Shown piece after piece: positions 57,410-64,000 of a DNA stretch of 64,000 nucleotides. The stretch spans positions 203,062 to 267,061 of the forward strand of contig DBPW01000033.1 of assembly GCA_002305015.1 (NCBI GenBank), read 5' to 3'. The position numbers and the translations under genes are program-made. The stretch is from Bacteroidales bacterium UBA1410. Lineage in GTDB: Bacteria > Bacteroidota > Bacteroidia > Bacteroidales > Dysgonomonadaceae. The notes below the pieces were generated by a model that saw nothing but the letters and a program-made list of their open reading frames with translations, made no database searches and was not told the DNA's origin. Each line of letters starts with the position of its first letter. The first letter of the stretch is position 1.

Positions 57410-60070
57410 ATGACAAAAAATAGACTGGTTATCCTTATTGCCATTTCTCTTATGATCTCGGGCTGCAACAAAAACCAATCGCATTTTATTTCGGATGCCG
57501 ACTATAGGCAAAAGATCGAAAAAGACCTCTCCGAAAAAATGGAGGCCATCGGCAACACCGATATTTTCCCCGATTTCTCCGATAAAAAGTTTTCGCTTCG
57601 CGAACGGGAAGCATTGAAATTTTTCTATGCTTACATGCCCTTAAGCGACATTGCCGACTATTCCCCCGAATTTTATCTGGATAACATTCGCCAATCGTTC
57701 AAGGTGCAGGAAGAAATGCCTTGGGGAAAAGACATTCCGGAAGACGTGTTTCGTCATTTCGTACTGCCCATACGGGTTAACAACGAAAATATGGACTCGT
57801 CGCGCATGGTCTTTTACAAGGAATTGAAAGAGCGAGTATGCCATCTTTCCATGTATGATGCCATTCTCGAAGTGAATCACTGGTGTCACGAAAAAGTGAC
57901 CTACCAACCTACTGATGCCCGTACAAGTTCACCTTTGTCAACCGTACGCACGGCATATGGCCGTTGCGGCGAAGAATCTACGTTTACTGTGGCTGCACTT
58001 CGCGCTGTGGGAATTCCTGCCCGCCAGGTTTACACTCCCCGATGGGCGCACACCGACAACAATCATGCTTGGGTAGAAGCGTGGGCCGATGGCAAATGGT
58101 ATTATCTGGGAGCATGCGAACCCGCACCCGTTCTCAATATGGGATGGTTTGACGCTCCGGTAAAACGAGCTCTTCTTTTGCATACCAAAGTATTCGGCCG
58201 ATATACAGGACCCGAAGACATCATGCAACAAACCCATGCGTACGCCGAAATAAACGTCACTTCAAACTATGTGGATACAGCCAAAACCACTATCCGAGTG
58301 GTGGATTCTGCAGGAACGCCGGTTGCCGATGCTCACGTGGAATTTGGTATTTACAACTATGCCGAATTTTATCCGGTTCTCTCCACGCAAACCAACGAAA
58401 ACGGCGAAGCTTCCATTTCTACCGGCTTGGGCGACTTGTCGGTTTGGGCATACAAAGACGGGAAAATGGCATTAGAAATCGTATCGGCAGGGAAACAAGA
58501 CCTTTATACAATTGCTTTGCAATTCAAGGAAGGAGACGAATTTGTGAAAGAGCTCGATATTGTTCCTCCTCCGGAGGTGAAACCGGAAAACAAGGTTTCG
58601 CAAGAAGCAATTGAAGTCAACAACAAACGCCTTGCCCGCGAAGATTCCATCCGCAATGCCTATATTGCCACTTTTATTTCGCATGACGATGCCGTAGCTT
58701 TTGCCAAACAAATCGATGCCGACACCACGTTAACGGCAAAATTCCTGACAAAAAGCCGCGGTAATTGGCGCGAAATCCAAACATTTCTGATCGATGCGTC
58801 GAAAAACGGTAATGTGGCTGCAGCGTTGAAACTTCTGGAGGTGATTGCCGAAAAAGATCTTCGCGACACCCCCGCTTCGGTGCTGAAAGATCACCTCGAT
58901 AACGTGACTCCCGAAAATTCCGATATCTTCTATCGTTACGTGCTAAACCCCCGTATCGATAACGAATTAATCACTCCCTACCGGGGATGGCTGCAGCAAC
59001 ATATCCCTACAGAAATAAAAGAAAAAGCCGCCGCAGACCCCGCATCGCTGGTGGTATGGGTAAACCGGATAAAAACTGCCGACGAATTCAATCCTCAATA
59101 CATCCCCATTTCGCCGATAGGTGTCATGAAACTCGGCATGGCCGACTCAAGATCGAAAAATATCTTTTTCGTTGCCGTATGCCGTAGTTTACATATTCCC
59201 GCCCGACTGGAAGAAATTACCGGAGCACTTCAATATTACCACAATAACCGGTGGAACGAGGTGAATTTTGATGCCGGCGAGGCAAAGGTTGCTGCTCCAA
59301 AAGGCTTTTTGCGGCTCAACTATACCCCCTCGCCAACGTTGAAAGATCCGTTGTACGATACCCATTTTACCATTGCCTGCATAACCGGCGGCAGCATGCA
59401 CCGCCTGAACTTCCGCAACACTGAAGGCGCAGAATCGACCGTCAGCTTGCAAAGCTTTTTTCAACGACCTGTGGCCATTGATGAAGGCTACTACATACTT
59501 ATCAGCGGAACACGCATGGCAAGCGGAAAAGTTCTTGCGCACATTACAACTTTCAACATTAAAGAAGGAAAAACCACACCGATGGATTTGATTTTACGCA
59601 AAGACGATCAAGATATTCAGGTTATCGGCGAAATGGATCCGGAAGCCTTGTTTTTTCCGGAAAACAAATCCGACAAACAATCGATTCTTGCCACTACCGG
59701 CCGAGGGTATTTCATCGTGGGGATTCTGGGTGCCGGTCAAGAACCTTCTAACCATTTTCTGCGAGACCTTGCACGACTGAGAACCGATTTCGAAAGCTGG
59801 AACAGGAGCATTATTCTTTTGTTTCCGAACGAAGACCAATGGAAGCGGTTCGATAAAGCCGATTTTCCGGAATTGCCCTCCACCATTACTTTCGGCATCG
59901 ATAAAGACAGCAGCATTACCAATCAACTGGTAAAGAAGCTGAATTTGGCATCGGCTAACAATCTGCCTATCGTGGTTATAGCCGACACCTTTGGCAGGGT
60001 AGTTTACGTTTCACAAGGGTATAAAATCGGAATTGGCGACGAACTGATCCAAATCATAAAGAGGCTGTAA
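57410..60070 (+). CDS. Transglutaminase-like lipoprotein with C-terminal thioredoxin-like region
   Basis: 886 aa. Lipobox MISGC (Cys19). The transglutaminase core (~150-240) has Cys186 in YGRCGEESTF and His219 in NNHAWVEAW; the position usually held by an Asp (in a LDPT-like motif) reads LGACEP here, so the third catalytic residue is uncertain. A carboxypeptidase-regulatory-like beta sandwich follows (~275-365), then a helical part with a second transglutaminase-like section (~560-650, HIPARLEEITGALQYY), and residues ~760-886 resemble a thioredoxin fold without a CxxC motif. A periplasmic protease/peptidase role is possible; none is proven. It starts an operon with the split lysO, 4 nt downstream. 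Confidence 0.82.
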   Translation: MTKNRLVILIAISLMISGCNKNQSHFISDADYRQKIEKDLSEKMEAIGNTDIFPDFSDKKFSLREREALKFFYAYMPLSDIADYSPEFYLDNIRQSFKVQEEMPWGKDIPEDVFRHFVLPIRVNNENMDSSRMVFYKELKERVCHLSMYDAILEVNHWCHEKVTYQPTDARTSSPLSTVRTAYGRCGEESTFTVAALRAVGIPARQVYTPRWAHTDNNHAWVEAWADGKWYYLGACEPAPVLNMGWFDAPVKRALLLHTKVFGRYTGPEDIMQQTHAYAEINVTSNYVDTAKTTIRVVDSAGTPVADAHVEFGIYNYAEFYPVLSTQTNENGEASISTGLGDLSVWAYKDGKMALEIVSAGKQDLYTIALQFKEGDEFVKELDIVPPPEVKPENKVSQEAIEVNNKRLAREDSIRNAYIATFISHDDAVAFAKQIDADTTLTAKFLTKSRGNWREIQTFLIDASKNGNVAAALKLLEVIAEKDLRDTPASVLKDHLDNVTPENSDIFYRYVLNPRIDNELITPYRGWLQQHIPTEIKEKAAADPASLVVWVNRIKTADEFNPQYIPISPIGVMKLGMADSRSKNIFFVAVCRSLHIPARLEEITGALQYYHNNRWNEVNFDAGEAKVAAPKGFLRLNYTPSPTLKDPLYDTHFTIACITGGSMHRLNFRNTEGAESTVSLQSFFQRPVAIDEGYYILISGTRMASGKVLAHITTFNIKEGKTTPMDLILRKDDQDIQVIGEMDPEALFFPENKSDKQSILATTGRGYFIVGILGAGQEPSNHFLRDLARLRTDFESWNRSIILLFPNEDQWKRFDKADFPELPSTITFGIDKDSSITNQLVKKLNLASANNLPIVVIADTFGRVVYVSQGYKIGIGDELIQIIKRL

Positions 60071-60074
60071 AGCT

Positions 60075-60356
60075 ATGCTCCCTATTTTCCTGGTCATAGT
60101 GTCCGGCATAGTCGTAGGGTCCCTTGTCCGAAACATTTCCGCTACCCGATACACCGGGAAAATCATCGGAATCCTTATCGCGTTGCTGCTGTTTTCCCTG
60201 GGTTTATCCGTGGGAACAAACGAACAGGTGATTACTAATTTTCGATTCATCGGGCTGGATGCTTTTGTAATCGCTACAGCAGCTACACTGGGAAGCGTAC
60301 TCTGTGCAGCTTGGGTGTATCGAAAATTCTTCCGAAAAAAAGATAAAGAATCATGA
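60075..60356 (+). CDS. LysO-family lysine exporter, N-terminal half
   Basis: 93 aa with three hydrophobic helices (~3-20, 28-48, 60-80) that correspond to the first part of E. coli LysO (YbjE, ~299 aa). It overlaps the next gene by 4 nt (ATGA), so both halves are probably translated together and assemble in the membrane. LysO exports L-lysine and toxic analogues in E. coli. The split is not a decay artefact, since both halves have normal starts and the overlap is tidy. Confidence 0.8.
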   Translation: MLPIFLVIVSGIVVGSLVRNISATRYTGKIIGILIALLLFSLGLSVGTNEQVITNFRFIGLDAFVIATAATLGSVLCAAWVYRKFFRKKDKES

Positions 60357-60955
60357 GGGATTCCCTGATTTATCTGCTTGTTTTTGCTTTGGGCATCGTG
60401 CTTGCCCTTGTGGGATGGGTACCCGAATTTTTTCTCCCGGACGATATGGCAAAAGGCATACTATACCTCCTTTTGTTTTTCGTGGGAATCCAAATCGGAT
60501 CGAGCAAGCATCTTCTTTCCGTGGTCAAATCGCTTGGTTTTAAAATCGTACTGGTTCCCGCAGCCACTACCATTGGGACATTTGCCGCCGTCATCTTGGT
60601 AAGTTATCTTCTGCCCCACCGCTCGCTCTCCGATTGCCTTTGTGTAGGGTCAGGATTCGCATACTATTCGCTGTCGAGCATTCTCATTTCGGAATATCGT
60701 GGAGCCGAATTGGGAACGGTTGCCTTATTGGCCAATATCATTCGCGAATTCTTTGTGCTTGTGTTTGCCCCATGGATGGTGAAGTATTTCGGCAAACTGG
60801 CACCGATTTGCGCCGGTGGTGCTACCACAATGGATACCACCTTGCCCATCATCACAAAATATTCGGGAACGGACTATGTAGTCGTAGCCCTTTTTCACGG
60901 AATGATTATCGATTTTTCCGTTCCCTTGTGGGTGAGTTTTTTCCTCTCCTTATGA
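60353..60955 (+). CDS. LysO-family lysine exporter, C-terminal half
   Basis: 200 aa with five to six membrane helices. It contains the conserved VGSGFAYYSLSSILI segment (family form GWYSLSGILL), ANIIREFFVLVFAPW and GGATTMDTTLPIIT (family form GATSMDFTLPVL), and ends HGMIIDFSVPLWVSFF, all matching the last two thirds of LysO. The two acidic residues that matter for transport in E. coli LysO lie partly in the other half, consistent with two-part assembly. A transglutaminase-like gene is upstream and a metallophosphoesterase downstream. Confidence 0.85.
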   Translation: MRDSLIYLLVFALGIVLALVGWVPEFFLPDDMAKGILYLLLFFVGIQIGSSKHLLSVVKSLGFKIVLVPAATTIGTFAAVILVSYLLPHRSLSDCLCVGSGFAYYSLSSILISEYRGAELGTVALLANIIREFFVLVFAPWMVKYFGKLAPICAGGATTMDTTLPIITKYSGTDYVVVALFHGMIIDFSVPLWVSFFLSL

Positions 60956-60976
60956 AAAACGATAAAATCCAACGTG

Positions 60977-60992
60977 TGCAAAACATTTTGCA
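60977..60992. repeat. Palindrome before the metallophosphoesterase gene
   Basis: TGCAAAA and TTTTGCA separated by 2 nt, 41 nt upstream of the metallophosphoesterase start and 22 nt after the lysO stop. It may be an operator or a weak terminator. Confidence 0.35.
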
Positions 60993-61033
60993 GGTTAAAA
61001 TGTTTCTTTCAATATAGAAAGATAGTATAAAGC

Positions 61034-62167
61034 ATGAAGGTATTCATCAATGTATTAATCATCTATCTTACTTTAAATATTTATGCTTTTTGGAGAGGAT
61101 GGAAAACGCTGGCCAATCGGAAAAATTGGCGTATCCTCTTTATTGCCGTATTTGGTGTTGAATTTATCCTGTATATTGCCGGTTTGATCTTCCGCAACCA
61201 ACTTCCTTATACCTTTGTGCATTTTACCCGCACAATGGGTACCTCTTGGATGCTCTTCCTTTTTTACATCATCCCATTGGTATGGATTTCCGACTTGATT
61301 TTTTACCTCAGAAAAAAGAAAATACCCCCTGATCGGTATCTACCCGAAAAGGAAAAGAAATATAAAGCACGCACCTTTATTTTTATTTTGCTGGTGGTTG
61401 CAGCAATGCTTGGGTGGGGTAATTACAATTTCAACCATCCTCAAGTGGAACAAGTACACATTGTAGTAAACAAAAGTGCAAGAAATATCGACTCGTTGCA
61501 TATCGTAATGGTGGGCGATATGCATCTCGGTTATTTGATCGATAAAAAATACGCAAAAAAATATGTCGATCTGATCATGGCTCAGCATCCCGATCTCATT
61601 CTATTTGTGGGCGATATCATCGATGCAGAAATCGCCCCCATCCTTCAACAACATATGGAGGAAGAATTGCGGCAATTGCATGCGCCATGGGGAATCTATT
61701 CATGCCCGGGAAATCATGAGTATCGCTATGAAGGGGAAGAAAAAATTGCTTGGCTCAACAACGTGGCGGGTATCACCATGCTGCGCGATTCGGCTGTACT
61801 CATCGATAGTGCTTTTTATGTGATCGGGCGAGAAGATCTCAACGCACCCCGACGTAAACCGTTAGAACAGATTCTCCGTGAACAGCATGTAGATACAGCG
61901 CTCCCCATAATTGTACTCAAACACAATCCCATCGATTTGAACGAAGAAGCCTCTGCCGGTGCAGATATCGCCCTGTATGGACATACCCATCGTGGCCAAT
62001 CGTTCCCCGGCAATTTGATTACCGATCTTATTTTTGAGGTTTCTCACGGATATAAAAAGAAAGGGAGCACTCACGTATTCGTTACTTCGGGATTGGGACT
62101 TGCCGGGTCGCAACACCGCATCGGCACCCAATCGGAAATAGTGGTACTAAACATACAATTTGAGTGA
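61034..62167 (+). CDS. Membrane-anchored metallophosphoesterase
   Basis: 377 aa. Four hydrophobic segments (~5-20, 33-53, 70-92, 113-130) precede a calcineurin-like domain (~150-377) with the metal-site motifs GDMHLG (Asp162, His164), VGDIID (Asp194), GNHEYR (Asn227, His228), KHNP and GHTHRGQ. This is the YkuE/YpbG-type arrangement of a membrane-bound phosphodiesterase acting at the membrane surface, sometimes on lipid A precursors or cyclic nucleotides; the substrate here cannot be read. It is downstream of the lysO pair. Its last bases abut the broken TonB receptor remnant. Confidence 0.88.
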   Translation: MKVFINVLIIYLTLNIYAFWRGWKTLANRKNWRILFIAVFGVEFILYIAGLIFRNQLPYTFVHFTRTMGTSWMLFLFYIIPLVWISDLIFYLRKKKIPPDRYLPEKEKKYKARTFIFILLVVAAMLGWGNYNFNHPQVEQVHIVVNKSARNIDSLHIVMVGDMHLGYLIDKKYAKKYVDLIMAQHPDLILFVGDIIDAEIAPILQQHMEEELRQLHAPWGIYSCPGNHEYRYEGEEKIAWLNNVAGITMLRDSAVLIDSAFYVIGREDLNAPRRKPLEQILREQHVDTALPIIVLKHNPIDLNEEASAGADIALYGHTHRGQSFPGNLITDLIFEVSHGYKKKGSTHVFVTSGLGLAGSQHRIGTQSEIVVLNIQFE

Positions 62168-62169
62168 AG

Positions 62170-62403
62170 ATGGAGGTAATCTTTATGAAAGCATTCCCAA
62201 TATCATTCGCAGTCAGTGAAAATTTCCCATTTTTTGTTGGTTATGGTCCCTGTCACAAGCGTGCTGTCCGGCAAAGCATACAAGGCAACATTCACAAATT
62301 CGATAGGTTGATTATTCGTGTCGATTACTCTTCCTTGTATTTGTGAAAAAACAGACAGAAGAAAACTCATTGAGAAAAACAAAAAGAGTAGTTTCTTTTT
62401 CAT
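62170..62403 (-). pseudogene. TonB receptor N-terminal remnant, frameshifted and truncated
   Basis: From the ATG at 62403: signal peptide (ending VFSQ) and the first half of a carboxypeptidase-regulatory-like domain (RVIDTNNQPIEFVNVAL... DSTLVTGTITN). In-frame it ends at 62203, but shifting one base in the AAAAAA run near 62230 continues the domain (NGKFSLTANDIGNAFIKI) to about 62170. There it stops abruptly at the end of the metallophosphoesterase gene, so plug and barrel are gone. A promoter box TATTTTTG (62437-62444) survives. Confidence 0.75.
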
Positions 62404-62436
62404 TGTTGGTGTCTTACTTGTAAAATTTTGGAGCCG

Positions 62437-62444
62437 CAAAAATA
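62437..62444 (-). promoter_or_regulatory. -7 promoter box of the TonB receptor remnant
   Basis: TATTTTTG on the minus strand, 34 nt before the start codon of the truncated TonB receptor. It is probably a relic. Confidence 0.4.
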
Positions 62445-62489
62445 TACATTCTCCCATCTCCGTCTCCACACATTGTATTCGCGCAATAC

Positions 62490-63036
62490 TCAGGCTTCAA
62501 TATCCAATTTATCCGTTATTCTAAATTCGATACTACCTCCGCAAAAAGAATAGGGTGCAAAAGGTAAATTCATTACAGAACCGGCATCGACATTGTTCAT
62601 TCCATTTACGGAATAACGTCCGTAAAGATTCAACCCGAGATTATCTGAAATAGAAATATAAGAAGACGCATCTATGGTAAAATCGTTATAGATACCCGAA
62701 AAATCTCTATGCTGATAAGCCGAACTTCCCAAATTAATATACCAATTCCCCGTAGGTTGCATCTTAAAGCCGGCCGAAATACTGTTCACCGAAGACATTC
62801 CCGGCATGATATCATACAAATGGTTCATATAAAAAACGTCATTATCTCCGAGAGGGTAGTTGGAATAGTCATAATAAACGAATTGATTTTGAACGTTTAC
62901 GGTATCCATGGGATATAATAATCGAGCAACCGATGTGTCTATATCGGTTTGTTGAGCACTTAAGGGATAAGACAATTAACAGCGATGGAAACAGTAAACA
63001 CAATGTCCGAACGATGTTTTTTGTTGAAAATTTCAT
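62490..63036 (-). pseudogene. Outer-membrane protein gene, frameshifted and with premature stop
   Basis: A normal signal peptide starts at the ATG at 63036 (MKFSTKNIVRTLCLL), but it is one base out of frame with the rest of the protein, which begins SYPLSAQQTDIDTSV and reads ~160 residues of beta-rich sequence (DNDVFYMNHLYDIMPG; GLNLYGRYSVNG; GGSIEFRITDKLDIEA). The frame then stops at a TGA at 62490. Reading through it gives VLREYNVWRRRWENV, which looks like a continued protein end, so the stop may be a mutated glycine codon. I do not know the function of the family; the AQQ cleavage site indicates secretion to the envelope. Confidence 0.65.
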
Positions 63037-63049
63037 CTTAATAAAAGAC

Positions 63050-63229
63050 TTAATGCAAGTCCTCCGTATTTATAATTGTTACATTTTCTTCAAAATTTTG
63101 ACTTGAATAAAGCAATCCCTCCTTATTTAAATCTTTCAAAATATTTTCTATTTCGTTTTTATCAGATTTTAAAGAAGATAATATGTTTTCGATTGAGACA
63201 ACTTTTTTGTTACATGTATTTAAAAACAT
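63050..63229 (-). CDS. Small hypothetical protein (59 aa), possible winged-helix-like fold
   Basis: Minus-strand frame of 59 codons from the ATG at 63229 to the TAA at 63050; an in-frame TAG lies 6 nt upstream of the ATG. The sequence is lysine/asparagine/glutamate-rich with a regular pattern (ENILSSLKSDKNEIENILKDLNKEGLL) that would fit two helices and the wing of a winged-helix or PqqD-like fold. I do not recognise it. It lies 13 nt before the broken outer-membrane gene and 7 nt after a REP-like hairpin, so it may be part of the same decayed locus; no ribosome site is evident. Confidence 0.45.
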   Translation of the reverse strand: MFLNTCNKKVVSIENILSSLKSDKNEIENILKDLNKEGLLYSSQNFEENVTIINTEDLH

Positions 63230-63236
63230 CCGCTAC

Positions 63237-63261
63237 TGCCGCACGATTGTATCGTGTGGCA
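63237..63261 (-). repeat. REP-like hairpin, downstream of the RAYT pseudogene
   Basis: TGCCGCACGAT and ATCGTGTGGCA pair with a TGT loop, with one G:T-type mismatch. On the minus strand it reads TGCCACACGAT...ATCGTGCGGCA, nearly the same as the element at 63872-63898 read on the plus strand. It starts 6 nt after the restored stop of the RAYT gene. Confidence 0.75.
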
Positions 63262-63266
63262 AAAAG

Positions 63267-63814
63267 TCAAATTAAAACGATATCAAGCAATCCTTTACCT
63301 CCTGCATAGTCAATCGCACTGCTATATACCTATTGTTCGGCTTTAAATACCAAACCTTCTTCAACCGGATTATTGTGGAGATAATTCAATTTTTCGTCGA
63401 TAACTTTATTGCTCCAAAGCTCAATTGGTTTGTTATCGTGCCTCCAAAATTGATAATGCTTTACATTCGATGATTTTTTCCGGTTTCTTCAAACTTCTTT
63501 AGTAACCATTCTTTTCTACTTTCTTGCAGATTTTCTTGTATTGCCTTTACTATAGCTTTACTTGTATATTGCTTAAATCCGCCTAATATCAATTCCGGCT
63601 TTTCCTTACCAATATTGCTGAATATCAAATGAATGTGATTAGTCATAATACACCAAGCATAAATTTCCATTCCTTTTTCTTTTTGGCAATGCTGTAAACT
63701 TTGTATAAGAATATCTTTATATTCATCCCTTGTAAAAACATCGATCCATTCTACTGCCGCAAAACTTACAAAGTAAATGCCTGCGGGATTATGAAATTTA
63801 TAGTTTTGACTCAC
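63267..63814 (-). pseudogene. REP-associated tyrosine transposase (RAYT, Y1 family), frameshifted
   Basis: Frame 63461-63814 encodes 117 residues of an IS200-like RAYT: FYFVSFA-type strand, and the HUH metal motif HIH at residues 60-62 (MTNHIHLIF). It ends early (KNHRM). Shifting one base in a run of six A residues (plus strand 63474-63479) restores the rest of the family: YQFWRHDNKPIELWSN and the catalytic-tyrosine region LNYLHNNPVEEGLVFK, then an in-frame TAG at 63330-63332 and VYSSAIDYAGGKGLLDI up to a stop at 63267. So there are two lesions, and the protein is probably inactive. The gene is bracketed by inverted REP-like hairpins. Confidence 0.88.
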
Positions 63815-64000
63815 AATATTTCCAATGATTATTTTTCTGCTAAAGATTGAATAATATTTTTAATAATGTATCTGCCACACGAGACAATCGTGCGGCAGCA
63901 AGGTACACTGCACTCAGTCCCGGTACTTTGTTTTTGTGCGTCAATACGCTGTCTTTGCTTATGGCTTCCTTTCAGAGTAAGCACCCGATTAAATACCCCT
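63815..64000. other. Region upstream of RAYT to the window edge
   Basis: Contains the second REP-like hairpin. Beyond it (63899-64000) the minus strand has two open frames running off the window edge, but neither is recognisable and no protein is claimed. Confidence 0.4.
63872..63898 (+). repeat. REP-like hairpin, upstream of the RAYT pseudogene
   Basis: CTGCCACACGA (63872-63882) and TCGTGCGGCAG (63888-63898) pair around a 5-nt loop with one A:C mismatch on this strand (G:T on the other). It matches the element at 63237-63261 in inverted orientation and lies 58 nt upstream of the RAYT start. Confidence 0.75.

Overview
The window looks like chromosomal DNA of an anaerobic Bacteroidales bacterium, probably of the Dysgonomonadaceae/Porphyromonadaceae group (inference). 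The evidence is a short primary sigma factor of the Bacteroidetes type, recurring promoter boxes of the form TAnnTTTG (one with a perfect TTTG-N19-TATCTTTG arrangement), SusC/GH97 starch-use genes, OMP beta-barrel TonB receptors, a Na+-pumping oxaloacetate decarboxylase and the Bacteroidetes-style mraZ-to-ftsZ cluster. No tRNA, rRNA or CRISPR array was seen.

Layout. 1-9.4 kb (mostly minus strand): OmpA-type porin, RpoD, HtrA protease, a GT2 glycosyltransferase paired with LysA, then a LemA / TPM-domain / MiaA operon. 9.4-17.2 kb: AraC-family regulator, a 630-bp non-coding stretch with a dispersed repeat, the oadGAB operon and a P-type Ca2+ ATPase. 17.7-20.8 kb (plus): a degenerate EF-G paralogue (EF-G2-like) and a small secreted protein. 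20.8-36.9 kb (minus): the complete division/cell-wall run mraZ-rsmH-ftsL-ftsI-murE-mraY-murD-ftsW-murG-murC-ftsQ-ftsA-ftsZ followed by a GatB/YqeY gene; murF, murB and ddl are not in it. MurE has the DNPR motif of meso-DAP-adding enzymes, which fits LysA making lysine from meso-DAP. 37.2-40.6 kb (plus): a starch-use locus collapsed by a large deletion that joins the first ~73 codons of a SusC gene to the catalytic second half of a GH13 alpha-amylase, followed by an intact GH97 alpha-glucosidase. 40.6-49.6 kb: HAD phosphatase, coiled-coil lipoprotein, RsmI, a hypothetical, a RecD-like helicase, then rightward hypothetical / DUF3822 / RsmD / TonB receptor. 49.8-57.2 kb (minus): RecG, a second copy of the dispersed repeat, GlyA, TrmD and a large OMP beta-barrel receptor. 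57.4-62.2 kb (plus): transglutaminase-like lipoprotein, a lysine exporter LysO split over two overlapping genes, and a metallophosphoesterase. 62.2-64 kb (minus): a graveyard of broken genes ending in a REP-associated tyrosine transposase (RAYT) pseudogene bracketed by inverted REP-like hairpins.

The most notable things are: (1) the diverged ~340-365 bp non-coding repeat at 10.5 kb and 52.2 kb in opposite orientation; (2) the frameshifted RAYT with one matching hairpin on each side; (3) the susC::GH13 deletion junction; (4) the EF-G paralogue with altered G-motifs whose transcript appears to begin with a strong hairpin, an arrangement that recurs upstream of ompA and oadG; and (5) a short unannotated 59-codon gene beside the broken outer-membrane genes. 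Coordinates of promoters and hairpins are from direct reading; transcription starts are inferred.
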